A stretch of 44,478 bases of DNA. It comes from a virus. The notes under the pieces are model-generated. The model made no database searches. It saw nothing but the letters and a program-made list of their open reading frames with translations, and was not told the origin of the DNA. Location: positions 1-44,478 of IMG/VR virus record IMGVR_UViG_3300035698_028007; one strand, written 5' to 3'. The position numbers and the translations under genes were made by a program. Below, piece after piece: positions 18,601 to 26,747 of this stretch (position 1 is its first letter; every line of letters starts with the position of its first letter).

Positions 18601-21600
18601 CTATTGAACCTTCATTCAACTTATTCTCTAAATTATCTGTTAATGCAACCGGTGATCTCCAGAATACAACATTTGAAGATCATAACATAATAAACAAGTA
18701 TGAAGGTATAGCAATGAATCCTCCGTTTGGATCTGGAGGGAAAACTGCTATTGAGCATATCGAAAAAGCATTTGGGCATCTTAGGAATGGAGGAAGAATT
18801 ATTGCTATTGTTCCTAATGGTCCGGCTATGCAGAAAAGATTAGATAAGTTTCTATATGGTAAAAATGAAAAGGATAAAGACCTTAATCCTTCTGCTTATT
18901 TAGTAGGTGAAATAATATTGCCTGGTGTAACATTTGAAAGGGCCGGTACTAAAGTAAACGCAAAAGTTGTTATTATTGATAAGATATCAGACTCAGAAAA
19001 GCTTGGAGTGCCACAAATGGGTAATATCGATTTATCCAGTACAACAACAGTAAAAGACTTCTTCAATAAAATTGAGAATATTGATCTTCCACCAAGGGTA
19101 ATTATTCCTGAAGAAATAAATAAACCAGAAGTATCACCTTTGGTAACTGGAGGAAGGGGATCCACAATTCCTATGAAGGGATCCTTTGCTAATCAAAATG
19201 ATGAAATAGTAACAATCTTATCACAGAAAAACACCAAGACCGGTGCTGATATGATTGTTGTTAATATTAATGATCGTCAGGACAGAGATACTTTTAATGA
19301 TTTTAAGAGGATAGCTAAAAGAATTGATCGATCAAGTTATTATAGCAGATATTCAAATAGGTTAAATAATATTAAACCTGGATTTATATTTACCTCAGAA
19401 CAAGATGCAAGAGATTTTCAAAAGGAAGTAAATAAAAAATATGGTGACGATGGGGAAGATCATGGCCTTGCTGATTATACAAATTTAAGATTAAGAAAAA
19501 AAGGTTCTAAGCCTGATAGTAGAATTGATCAGGTAAATAATAGACTTAATAAATTAGCATCTGAAAAGAAAAAGCTAAAAGCTAAGTTGGAAGGTAGAAA
19601 AACAGAACAGGGCAGTTTTTTTCCAGGGGATCTTATTAAACCATCTGGAGGGGATCTATTTGATGTTCCATTACAATTTGACGAAAAAACTGTTAAATCA
19701 GCCTTGCAGGATATTGAGGGAGAAATGAGAGTTTTGCAGGAAGAAGCTTTAATTCTTAATAAAAAGAAAATTTCTGGAGAACCTGGAGATCAAAGTTTGT
19801 TATTTAGAGTAAAACCTATTGACCGAAGCTTTCAATCTAACACAGAAAGAGCATTAGATAAGATATCTCAGAAAAAAGCCACAGCAGAACAATGGAGGGC
19901 CATGTTAAAAAAGAATGGCGCAAAACAGGCTGAAATGGATTGGATGGATATGGATTATTTATTTGACTTGAGTCCTAATCCAACAAAGGAGCAACTATTT
20001 TATTATATGAGAAATAATAAAGTAGAACTTTCGGAAACTGTATTAGTTGAACCAAACTTTGAAAATCAGACTGAGGTAACAGAGGTAATGAGTCCTATGG
20101 GTGAGCATGTAGGTTATGCTCTAATATGGAAAGATGGAAGTGGTAGAGTAAATGAAGATCTTTTCGATTCCGAAGAAGATCTCCATGAGTTTTATGATAA
20201 TATGGATATGACTGATGAAGAGCGTAAAGGTACTGATGAAGTAAAATATAAAAAATGGACACTCCCGGGATCCAAGAACAATAGAGAAATATTAATTCAT
20301 TTAGGAAATTCAAAACAAGCAGAGAAAGATTTACCTAAACCTGAGAAAATCAAACCAAGTGAATCTGATATGTATGAGGGATACCCAGATAAACCTGATA
20401 CCGATAATGATCCTGGTGGTTATGCAATCGATTATGTACTTAAATATTCTGATAGTGGGTTAGAGGTAGGACACCAGGTAAATGGTTATTATCATTATTA
20501 TTTAGGTAATAACTCAATGTCTAATGTTACTCTTGATCAGGCTGAATCTGAATTAACAGCATATTGGAAAATAAAATATCAAGACTCAGATAAGTTTTAT
20601 TCTTCCCATTGGGATAATAGACCTAATATTATTGCACATGCGAGAGTATCTGATAGCGCAGATGGTAAAACTCTTATTATTGAGGAAATACAATCTGATT
20701 GGGGACAAAAGGGGAAAAAACAAGGTTTTCATGGAGATCAAAGAGAATTGAAAATGTTAAGTGATGTTGAATTAACATTAGGTCAAAATAAAAATTTTAT
20801 ATATTTTCTTGATACAAATAATAGGGAAGTAGATTGGGGAGGTTTTCGTGGAGATTATGTGAACCGATCAGGAAAGGAAACAATAAAGGCAAGTAAAACT
20901 CAGAAAAATGCAATACTAAGTTATGTTGATGCTAAAAATCTTGGTGATGACAATAAAGTTCCAGACATGCCATTTAAAAAGACTGATCAATGGATTGGAC
21001 TTACTTTTAAAAGAGTATTGCAACATGCAGTAGAGGAAGGTTATGAAAATGTTGCCTGGACTACCGGAGAAATACAGGCCGAGAGATATGATCTAAGTAA
21101 ACAAGTTGATGCAATACGTGTTACAAATTCCTCAGATGGTTATAATATTTCTGCTGATGGTACTGTTATTGCATCCGGGGTTAAAAAAGAAAAGTTAGAG
21201 GATTATGTAGGTAAAGATCTTGCATTGAAAATTATTGAGGATAGTTCTACAACTAATCTTCCGGAGTTGAAAAAGAAAATGAAGGCTGATAAAGAACTGC
21301 AAAAATTAAGGGATAAGGCCAGTAAAGCAAATGAAGAAATTATAGCCGGTAATTTTGAGAGATCAATTTCCTCAGACACATATCAACAATTACAAACTGC
21401 TCAAATGAGAAGGGATCTGCTTGAACAGGCTGTTGATGATTATGTAAAACAAGAATATGCTCCATTAAAATATCTGGATAAAAGATACTTTGGTGATGAT
21501 CTGAAGGTCGGTGGTGAAGGAATGAAGGTATTTTATGATAAGATGCTTACCGGTTGGGTTAATAAATTCGTTAAGAAGTTTGATGCAAAGGTTAGTAGTG

Positions 21601-24600
21601 ATGATATACGTGGAGGGAATGAGGTTAAACCGGCTGAAATTAAATGGGGTGAAGCAAGTACTATGCCTCATAGAATGGACACCGGTGCGCCAAAATCAAT
21701 ACCAGATGTAAATTATATTTATGGAATACACCCGGAAACAAGGAATCCTAAGTATAGAATAGAAATTGATAATAGGGATGGTAATGATTATGTTTATTTG
21801 AAAGAAATGGATGGTGATGGTTATTGGGGAGAGGATCTTCATAATGTTGCACAGGCAAAAGAATTTGTTAGAGAATTGGAAGAAACAGAGGCAAGTAAAA
21901 AATCAACTAATAAACCTCTCCATTCAATTCCTATTACTCCAAAAATGAAGGAAGCAGTTGAATCTAAGCTACCATTGTTCAAAAAGGAGAAAAAGAAATT
22001 CCCTGGGGACTTAGTTTCCAAAGAGGCAAAAGAAGATATCAAAGAGATAAATGAACAGTTCAGTAATGCTACCAGAGAAATAGTTGATAATTATGAGAAT
22101 CTTTTAGGTGTAAAAATTAATTTGGTCGAAAAGGCAGAGGATCTTCCAAAGGAAATGATCTTAAAACTTAATAGACTTGGCCCAGGTGTATTAAATCTTA
22201 CTAAAGGAGTCTTTGATCGAAGTGATAATTCTGTTTGGGTTGTATCAAATCAGCATACTCAATTAAATGAGATAGGTAAAACTATTTTGCATGAAACTGT
22301 TGGTCATAAAGGATTAAGAGAAATGCTTGGTTGGAAATTGGATGATGTGACAAGCCAGGTATATGATTCAATGAAAATAGAGGATATTAAAGAAATAGCT
22401 ACTGATTATGCCTTTAGAGTCGATAAAAACACAGATCAACATAATTTTGAGGATAGATTAGTTATTGCAGAAGAATATTTATCTAATATGGCAATGGATC
22501 AGGTTAAACCTTCATTTGTAAAAAGGTGGTATGCTTATGTTAGAAAATTATTAAGGAGAAATTTCCCTGAAATCAAATGGACAGATAATGACATATATTC
22601 ACTATTGGCAGAAAGTAAAAAATATATACAGAATAAATATAAGGGCAAAAAAGAAAATAATCGTAGCTTTGATGAAAACACAGTTAATGAGGATGAAGAA
22701 ATATACACCACAAAGGATGAAGAAAAAATATCCTATAAAAAAGCCACAAATATTATTGATGCGCCCGGATCAGATGCATTACAACGGAAGAAAGATAACC
22801 TTAGAGGTAAAAATCCTGCATTAAGGAACCTTAAAAAAGGTGAGTTTTCTCTTGTTGAGAGAAAATATACCTCTGATAAGAATTATTCTTTTGTTGGAAA
22901 TAATAAGATTGAAAGCTATGGTGATATTGCATATATCTTTAAAAATCTTGAAACTGCTTCAGTAGAAAATGTTTTTGCAGTATATGTTACTGAAGGTAAA
23001 AAACCTATTATTCAACATATATCCATGGGACACCCCAACGCTTCAATAATGTATCTTGGAGCCATTAGGGATGCAGTTACTCGGTTTAATCCTGATAATT
23101 TTTTCTTTGTTCATAATCACCCATCTGGGAACCTTAATCCGAGTAATTCAGATAAAAATATATATAAAAAATTAAAATCTGCATTTGGCAATAAAGTAAA
23201 TCAAGGAGTTATTATAAATATTGATTCTGGAAACTATTCATTGTTTGATGATGATTATGGTAAAACAATTCATAAAAGGCCTACAAAGTCTAAAGATGAA
23301 TTTCAACATAAAGTATTAAAATTTGACAAACAGGTATTCAGGAAAGATGTAAATTATAAAAAGGAGATTATTACTGAATCAAAAGCAGTAGCAGAATTTG
23401 TCTCAGCACAAAGACTCTCAAATGGGAATAAAATATCCATATTAGTTTTAAACAGGGGAAATGAGATAATTGGAAATATTAAACTTCCTTATAGTAGATT
23501 GAATGGCTCAGATTTAGTTAATGATATTAGTTCTTATGTAATTCGTTTTGGAGGTACAAGTGCTATCATTTATGGTCGAATAAATGAAAAGGACTGGAAT
23601 AGTAATCTTAGAAAAATAAAAGAAAATCTTCTTCTTAGTGATGTTACTCTGCTTGATGTTGTTGATATAGGTGGTAATCCTAATATTGATCTTAAATATG
23701 ATTATACAAGCTATGCAGATGAAGGACTTTTGGAACCGGGGAAAAAATATAAATTTCCAGGATCCTTTTTTAAGAAAAAGGATAAAGTTTCTAAGCAGAA
23801 AAGCGAAACACCGAAAGGAGAAGGATTAAGTCTGAGTGTAAAAGGTGAAAAAGGTGAACCTAAAAAAACAAATAATTTTGCCGGGGATCTAATTACAATA
23901 AAAGAATCCGGGAAGGTTGAGGAAGAAAAAACTGAAAAACTCAGGAAGATACTTGATACCAGAGGTGAGAAGTATAGGGAGTTTGTTCAGGATAAAATGT
24001 TATCGATCCGGAAAATCCAAAGGATTGTAAAAAATCGTGATGGAGTAGTTGATAAGTTTTCTAATCCTTATATGATGGAAAACCTCTCACAGAGTAAATC
24101 TGATGTAGAAATTGAGAACTATACCAGAAACCAATGGAACCCATTACAGAAGATTATAACTGATATTATTCAAGAGGATAATGTTACTTATGATGAATTA
24201 AGCGAATATCTCTGGATTAAGCACGTTCCAGAAAGAAATGATCAGCTTAAAAAGAACCTTAAAGTTTCTGAAGGTGGAGGAATGCCCACAATAGAGGCAG
24301 AAGAACTTATTAAGAAATGGGAGCAAAAAATAGGATTAGATAATGTTAATGAATTGTGGAGAAGGATAAACTCTGCAACAAATTTCACTATAAAAAGATG
24401 GCTCGATGATGGGTTTATCTCTAATGAAGAATATAATGCATACAAGCAAGGTTATAAATACTATGTTCCTCTGAGAGGTTGGGCCGGTGAAACAGCAGAT
24501 GATGTATTTGATTATCTTGATAATGACATTGGTGGTGCATTTAATCCTAATATCAAAGCATGGGGAAGATCCTCAAAGCCTGATGATCCAATACCTTATA

Positions 24601-26747
24601 TTCGATCCATGGCAGAAACAGCAGTTGTAGCCGGTAATAAGAATAAGGTTAAAAAGCAAATGTTGAACCTGGTGAGAAATAACTCACAAATGAAAGATCT
24701 ATTTTCCTTTAAGAAGTATTGGTTAGTTCAAAATACTGAAGGGGAATGGACTGAAACTCTTTCAAAGCCTGATCAAAAGTTATTTGATGATGGTAGAGTT
24801 GTAACTAAAATGAATAATGCCCATGAAAAAAGGAATACTACTTTAAATGCAGAACAGCATTTAGTTAATGTATATGAACTTGGTGAAAAATATCAGATAG
24901 TAATGAATGATCCTTCAGTAGGAAGGGCAATAAATAATCTTAATGTATGGGAACAGGATCTTACCCGGGTACTTCAAAACTCAATAGGTAGAGGAACCAG
25001 GTATTTGAGTAAAGTATTTACCTCAAAGAACCCTGCATTTATTCTAGTTAACTGGATCCGAGATATTGCCTACGCATCCATGAGCCAACAGATCAGGGAA
25101 GATGGAAATGTAAAGAAATTTATATCCAATGTTCCTATTTCTGCAAAAGCTATTCATCGACACCTTTCAGGAAAAGCAAGACTTTCTCCTAATGAAATTG
25201 ATGTTATGTTTGCTGAATGGAGAGGAAACGGAGGGGAAACTGGCTATGTTCACTTAAATAAAATAGATAAATTTAAGAGAGAACTAACCAGGGATCTCCG
25301 AAGAATGAAAGGTGAACAGAGTTGGACCGACAAAGTAGGACAATCAGCTATAATAAAGAAATCCGGTCAGATGCTTGACTATATGGCCTTAATGTCTGAG
25401 AATATGGCAAGGTTTTCAGTTTATCTAACTGCCCTTGAAAGTGGAAAGAGTAAAGCAGAATCAGCTTATGCGAGTAAAAATGCTACTGTAAACTTTAATC
25501 GTAAGGGTAGAGTATCAGGATTGGCCGGTAGTTTATATGCTTTCTTTAATGCCCAGGTACAGGGTGCGCAGAATATTTTAGGATTAGCAAAGAACAATCC
25601 TAAACCATTTATCAAAGCAGGAGCTACTTTTGTTGTTTTTGGTGCAGTTGTAGCAGAAATGGCAAGAGCATTATCACCTCCAGACGAAGAAGGCAAAAAT
25701 GCCTATGATAAGCTTCCTGATTACATAAAACATAATTTTCTTGTAATTCCAAATTTCTTTTCAAATACAAGTGATAAATTTCTCACTATTCCCCTTCCCC
25801 ATGGATTTAGAGCATTGTATGGGTTAGGCGTAACAATAACAGATGTTCTACATAAGAAGAAATCATTAGATGGTGCAATGTTTAGTATTGCTTCTGATGT
25901 GATCGATGCAGTTTCTCCCTGGCAATTTCCTGCAACAGCGATAAGGTCAGAAGAAATTAGTACAATAAAAGCATTAAGACCGGCAATACCTTCGGCAATA
26001 GTTCCATGGTATGATATCTGGATTAATGAAAACTTTGCAGGAAGAAAAATATATAAAGAATCATTCACAAAAGATCTTGAAAGATGGACTCCACGTTCAG
26101 AACAAGGTTTATATAATGTAAATGATGCATTAAGAGTCGCTACCAAAACATTAAATAAAATTGGTGGAGGTGATCAGGTAAGACCGGCTAACATTGTTTT
26201 GGATCCTGAAACAGGAAATATAAAAACAGTAGCTTGGAAAAGAGCAATATTCGACCACAACCCTTCTAAGGTTGAGCATGTCATTGAATACTATTTAGGA
26301 GGATTAGGTAAATTTTGGAACAATGTTTATAAAACAAGTAAATCTACTGCTAAAATTGCATTGGGAGATGATGAAGAAAAAATCTCATCATACAATATCC
26401 CGGTTGCAAGAAGATTTGTTGCATCTCCATATAAGAGAAATATATACGGAGAATACTATAACATATTAAGGCAAGTAAAAGATTTTAAACATTATGAATC
26501 AGCGTTTCGAGGTGATAATGATATTGAAATGATAAGAAACATGGGCCAAAATCGATATATGCAAGAATTAAAAGTTGTAACTACTGCATATAAAGGTATG
26601 ATGGACATTATATCAGATGCTATTGATATGACAACAGATGATAATAGAGTATCAAAACTAAAGGCCAGGCGTAACGATATGATGAAGGATCTTATCAATA
26701 AATCAAATGATTTAAAAATTAAATACTCGCAAGATGAAACAAAATAA
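9666..26747 (+). CDS. giant polyvalent virion protein (5693 aa): helicase, N6-adenine methylase, GNAT-like, HExxH and RadC/JAMM motifs
   Basis: One uninterrupted frame of 17 kb. Residues 44-52 and 73-81 repeat DPLxKYFDN, and about 300-343 form a hydrophobic Gly/Ala segment. About 925-1060 is GNAT-like (EYRRQGIAGSIYE). KEPWE units lie near 1430 and 1644, and a VTDEQYEELKKK block near 1723-1795. About 2285-2830 is an SF2 helicase: GTGKT near 2290, DESH 2376, SATP 2508, EGRINRIGQ 2820. About 2955-3090 is an N6-adenine methylase (LEPSAGHGA, NPPFGSGG). About 3394-3950 contains EEIQSDWGQKG and GGEGMKVFYDK. HETVGH lies near 4209, and a RadC-like JAMM motif (HNHPSG...SD) at 4483-4496. About 4980-5500 has an NFNRKG...FFNAQVQG tail resembling LPD38 of polyvalent proteins. 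Such proteins are thought to be injected with phage DNA and to counter restriction. The gene overlaps portal by 14 nt. Confidence 0.8.
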   Translation: MGLKQGIKKGIDRDALQKMRDKGLVSPNFLSPIRPKNMDPLPEDPLKKYFDNLPPDLKSQYDDTQKPQEPGEDPLQKYFDNVPKELYPTQPGTTGQTTQKDPELETSFIKGAEGTIKKIKGDVRYVYGGVLEEISGERKKENLYARHQAGEPIFAGKDIKDYDSNISIIQKDINDLDKANKHLTKQFSQLTKPKTHEFSPGGSVGLSKRIDKNIQDWEQKPEYDEYTANKQNLLDELNDYKRARKLFKKTGSAEEAIEIVKRAEQTQSYAEEQMRKGRELAESAPQGEGFWFKAGAMAPQIIGSGLAIAVAPITAGTSLSAIPGIIAGTNIAGLSVSAVGSALMETDRYSEETGIEVDNKVRWGVSIYSGALEYVAERMRLGRYLPKGMTSKLISKSLLKDGQHIGLKVLQDFSKQSPKVFNKIVKLAGSTNEEGFEEAITEAGQLLGERIYKDPEHWTRGKDFVKQVGEAYVAGALMGTALGGLNMWATNKITNDRRKKSGHVVLAQDDSNGKVIEVIQQDKDGDVSGFTAKGKSYTIKKDNLGESASMTTDQFNDYMGAKKDNKDIKQQVEKDVKKAQEENQVNEIIKDFSHSNGKDVIRVMDDENNVWYVTDGELDQADVNIKTPISVISPTRETQSLDPSKIREREVIPVEQYRATVISELELDLEQAEVEKEAVKDSSLEGVPEELMMGAEIIFNGEPGQIVDMEDPTEGIGIRITDAEGNESTRVVSPEEYGLLETKQPEGSEIPEQPEDTGLDKTLNVKVGGREYDVKLIGNEDGSYTIDNTYSDEGSAKRMKTSIKKLYGGLNVDIENITDKTDPFAKNQFIIKVNEKTEEETKNEKKTATTGEPLLKETPVELSQEERAKKIKDSWKTAESAEKDRMDDIMGVKPEDVKAPVQEEVRDEKQIKKYEEEKSIKRNIAGAVSQKLNKTINVEKAEETVDSNEHYIVKDGDGNIIAEIKGSRTNRGIQVRGIEVNEEYRRQGIAGSIYEIMGRTLLSQGKGTLYSKSSQHQFTAKDEKGRSISPANKLWENLVSEEKAKRTPEGQIYLYEIIDKKGTQTQAKVEDTQGESAKSINELETFEGPAYRFNTQFGQEKGTKGADIVRFERDELGNEDDISDEVLAELEDIPAENVIWVTRDKKEAGRYALPSSEHERTNEMSDEELDELGVEDYADIVQGGKIITDLGAEGTLVLLPGKKDKAGTVIDEKPPIEPKPDVVSDVVPEPETPEETRELKNPEDIEEYNLEEIKLVEERLKDETDEEAREDWKREIEELKNDPAEYWEEFPVNEDEIEDRDREVMAVRKYYDDKVKDEVIGDPLNSIENTKRTFVKYHKTKAYQDGYKYGSREFDRQIKPMLENYDNENWEILADNSSINRAKNNEFSSKSFEEYTGFKLPSEAVTKKDKAKLIADLKKHKAQSVKSESKKEPWEMTPEEYTQAIYDRKLDFDRLGADGGKISSQVKGYHDTADPQNKQIAKEWIDKQMEGRHSGIVLKALRDGKKVPDEILKHYPKYQDYADKQSGKTQPIPKDTQVKSDDDDGWRNTRIQAKNIFRMLKEKHNNSIPDMRKDFEDIIKRNNIKPDQEAVEWEEFNKYFKVDKEKKTQSSGGLKSIRDQQLEHAEITGVDFTKSETKIPGDLLKKEPWEIPIEDYLRGVTDVDEIAVRKSAHANHVKQAVQEGKGVPMVVLIDYENNQWAKDILDPPGKSSAPSQKSDNKLVTDEQYEELKKKMKGLLGGQLHSGFNPEILSVGTQMAIYHIEKGTRKFADFSRKMIADLGDGVKSYLKSFYEGARRVPGIDTKGMDNTEYVDNYDLDSLTKIQPKEEKEVNQVDNQKQDFDISTDAFTDATDEKLLSLISRYNTLRYSNKAEQKEKGKLMNKIIKGAKQLDIDLEGIKNYYSKIIPFRNGKRVKAKRANTPTSKVDNYVPLSKRSQETKDLFDLIDKALKKNPGVLNSMRVGVERKDIKGAVKDILSDTNSRRAQDFLGAIDFALKDDYFSVFERVGYQTRDEQYPLDEFKTFLNEIIDREEIEPEGDISPELVRKLDENFIVLKNIDQEKGGKTLTPDEFKQAKEYLEDQEKLLIFRPKTEEETNYDERGPDNIEQDRQGEEPEILADEGSVPGSGGISSRPGEREGLTDRKTTKKLAGEESGKSSDSDLGSPSITTGKPSDKEVYPKTPGSLITPDISGSGKSGTSDADSKKGPTLPHPGGLLFDPEDIGGTTIQPETDQAKKQKEVNSKKVETKIGDLENIQETLPALYPDQQTDVQKAENRFFVKDGKGYLFTNATGTGKTFTGLGIVKRFINQEKNDILIVVPSDVKAKDWIRDGKILDLSMTQLKDTKDGGKGINTTTYSNFFQNPELEHREFDLIIFDESHNIMGNQKGENNKRTISHFRNSNRYDHSLQKLKDQHKLWQKETELVGEIMVVRNEQNELETEQREKRLNNFVSEADEEKYKNQIDKFDNKISVIQEKLAPVREKQKEELPKLEEKANELANKTKVVFLSATPFKTHKTLRYADGFIFDMGGGSRMGQSYNEGSGEDQFFIANLGYRMRTNKLTEPDAETDVPLLERQFIDRLVKEGAMSGRMLMIDQDYSREFPVISKNDIDILDTGMKEVMDNADRDKYPNLSKYANFKYRNHLKSNQLFEALKAHYAKERIDKHLALGRKVVVFHKRVTGVSQHPFNFNNAYYEYRDWRNKQVVRVSIKNDKKALEELKVFESENRNLLALEFDLRNPIDQLQEYYGDRLTQFNGTITNKKIRRNNIKTFNDSNSGVDIILVQEQAGREGIDLHDNTNGKQRVLINLALPFDPITALQSEGRINRIGQTSDAIIEYPILGLDIERWQFGSRINKRVGTTENLALGSMARDLRRSFKDGYLNSSINDPGADQGKGGKNFDRSTQEDSKFDQARAFYFTNKKKTSRDKSREGIDYFATPEPLGFKMMEWLDIKPGEEILEPSAGHGAIARFSPESSKLTAIEPSFNLFSKLSVNATGDLQNTTFEDHNIINKYEGIAMNPPFGSGGKTAIEHIEKAFGHLRNGGRIIAIVPNGPAMQKRLDKFLYGKNEKDKDLNPSAYLVGEIILPGVTFERAGTKVNAKVVIIDKISDSEKLGVPQMGNIDLSSTTTVKDFFNKIENIDLPPRVIIPEEINKPEVSPLVTGGRGSTIPMKGSFANQNDEIVTILSQKNTKTGADMIVVNINDRQDRDTFNDFKRIAKRIDRSSYYSRYSNRLNNIKPGFIFTSEQDARDFQKEVNKKYGDDGEDHGLADYTNLRLRKKGSKPDSRIDQVNNRLNKLASEKKKLKAKLEGRKTEQGSFFPGDLIKPSGGDLFDVPLQFDEKTVKSALQDIEGEMRVLQEEALILNKKKISGEPGDQSLLFRVKPIDRSFQSNTERALDKISQKKATAEQWRAMLKKNGAKQAEMDWMDMDYLFDLSPNPTKEQLFYYMRNNKVELSETVLVEPNFENQTEVTEVMSPMGEHVGYALIWKDGSGRVNEDLFDSEEDLHEFYDNMDMTDEERKGTDEVKYKKWTLPGSKNNREILIHLGNSKQAEKDLPKPEKIKPSESDMYEGYPDKPDTDNDPGGYAIDYVLKYSDSGLEVGHQVNGYYHYYLGNNSMSNVTLDQAESELTAYWKIKYQDSDKFYSSHWDNRPNIIAHARVSDSADGKTLIIEEIQSDWGQKGKKQGFHGDQRELKMLSDVELTLGQNKNFIYFLDTNNREVDWGGFRGDYVNRSGKETIKASKTQKNAILSYVDAKNLGDDNKVPDMPFKKTDQWIGLTFKRVLQHAVEEGYENVAWTTGEIQAERYDLSKQVDAIRVTNSSDGYNISADGTVIASGVKKEKLEDYVGKDLALKIIEDSSTTNLPELKKKMKADKELQKLRDKASKANEEIIAGNFERSISSDTYQQLQTAQMRRDLLEQAVDDYVKQEYAPLKYLDKRYFGDDLKVGGEGMKVFYDKMLTGWVNKFVKKFDAKVSSDDIRGGNEVKPAEIKWGEASTMPHRMDTGAPKSIPDVNYIYGIHPETRNPKYRIEIDNRDGNDYVYLKEMDGDGYWGEDLHNVAQAKEFVRELEETEASKKSTNKPLHSIPITPKMKEAVESKLPLFKKEKKKFPGDLVSKEAKEDIKEINEQFSNATREIVDNYENLLGVKINLVEKAEDLPKEMILKLNRLGPGVLNLTKGVFDRSDNSVWVVSNQHTQLNEIGKTILHETVGHKGLREMLGWKLDDVTSQVYDSMKIEDIKEIATDYAFRVDKNTDQHNFEDRLVIAEEYLSNMAMDQVKPSFVKRWYAYVRKLLRRNFPEIKWTDNDIYSLLAESKKYIQNKYKGKKENNRSFDENTVNEDEEIYTTKDEEKISYKKATNIIDAPGSDALQRKKDNLRGKNPALRNLKKGEFSLVERKYTSDKNYSFVGNNKIESYGDIAYIFKNLETASVENVFAVYVTEGKKPIIQHISMGHPNASIMYLGAIRDAVTRFNPDNFFFVHNHPSGNLNPSNSDKNIYKKLKSAFGNKVNQGVIINIDSGNYSLFDDDYGKTIHKRPTKSKDEFQHKVLKFDKQVFRKDVNYKKEIITESKAVAEFVSAQRLSNGNKISILVLNRGNEIIGNIKLPYSRLNGSDLVNDISSYVIRFGGTSAIIYGRINEKDWNSNLRKIKENLLLSDVTLLDVVDIGGNPNIDLKYDYTSYADEGLLEPGKKYKFPGSFFKKKDKVSKQKSETPKGEGLSLSVKGEKGEPKKTNNFAGDLITIKESGKVEEEKTEKLRKILDTRGEKYREFVQDKMLSIRKIQRIVKNRDGVVDKFSNPYMMENLSQSKSDVEIENYTRNQWNPLQKIITDIIQEDNVTYDELSEYLWIKHVPERNDQLKKNLKVSEGGGMPTIEAEELIKKWEQKIGLDNVNELWRRINSATNFTIKRWLDDGFISNEEYNAYKQGYKYYVPLRGWAGETADDVFDYLDNDIGGAFNPNIKAWGRSSKPDDPIPYIRSMAETAVVAGNKNKVKKQMLNLVRNNSQMKDLFSFKKYWLVQNTEGEWTETLSKPDQKLFDDGRVVTKMNNAHEKRNTTLNAEQHLVNVYELGEKYQIVMNDPSVGRAINNLNVWEQDLTRVLQNSIGRGTRYLSKVFTSKNPAFILVNWIRDIAYASMSQQIREDGNVKKFISNVPISAKAIHRHLSGKARLSPNEIDVMFAEWRGNGGETGYVHLNKIDKFKRELTRDLRRMKGEQSWTDKVGQSAIIKKSGQMLDYMALMSENMARFSVYLTALESGKSKAESAYASKNATVNFNRKGRVSGLAGSLYAFFNAQVQGAQNILGLAKNNPKPFIKAGATFVVFGAVVAEMARALSPPDEEGKNAYDKLPDYIKHNFLVIPNFFSNTSDKFLTIPLPHGFRALYGLGVTITDVLHKKKSLDGAMFSIASDVIDAVSPWQFPATAIRSEEISTIKALRPAIPSAIVPWYDIWINENFAGRKIYKESFTKDLERWTPRSEQGLYNVNDALRVATKTLNKIGGGDQVRPANIVLDPETGNIKTVAWKRAIFDHNPSKVEHVIEYYLGGLGKFWNNVYKTSKSTAKIALGDDEEKISSYNIPVARRFVASPYKRNIYGEYYNILRQVKDFKHYESAFRGDNDIEMIRNMGQNRYMQELKVVTTAYKGMMDIISDAIDMTTDDNRVSKLKARRNDMMKDLINKSNDLKIKYSQDETK
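15961..16389 (+). CDS. possible overprinted gene inside the giant gene (142 aa)
   Basis: A +1-frame ORF opens with ATGATG at 15961. It is preceded at 15945-15953 by GAGGAGGAA, a textbook Shine-Dalgarno site 7 nt upstream. It encodes 142 leucine-, glutamate- and lysine-rich residues with a helical, soluble look and a very basic end (KRKSKKK). In the main frame the same DNA encodes a low-complexity Gly/Ser/Asp/Pro linker between the N-terminal half and the helicase, where overlap would be tolerated. The minus strand is also open here for 92 codons, so local composition may explain the open frame. No family was recognised. The ribosome site raises it above a shadow, but it remains unproven. Confidence 0.3.
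   Translation: MMNVDQTILNKIGKERNLKFWLMREVFLAPEELVADLENEKVLLIEKQLKNLQVKNPERVAIATWEVLPLLLENQAIRKYIQRHRDLSLHLTFPEVENLEQAMQIVKKDRPYLTQEDYYSIQRTLGGLQSNLKQIKRKSKKK

Noticed and set aside
22588-22824. 78-residue plus-strand alternative frame within the giant gene
   Set aside because: Lysine/isoleucine-rich product expected from AT-rich coding DNA; no Shine-Dalgarno site, unlike the 15961 frame.
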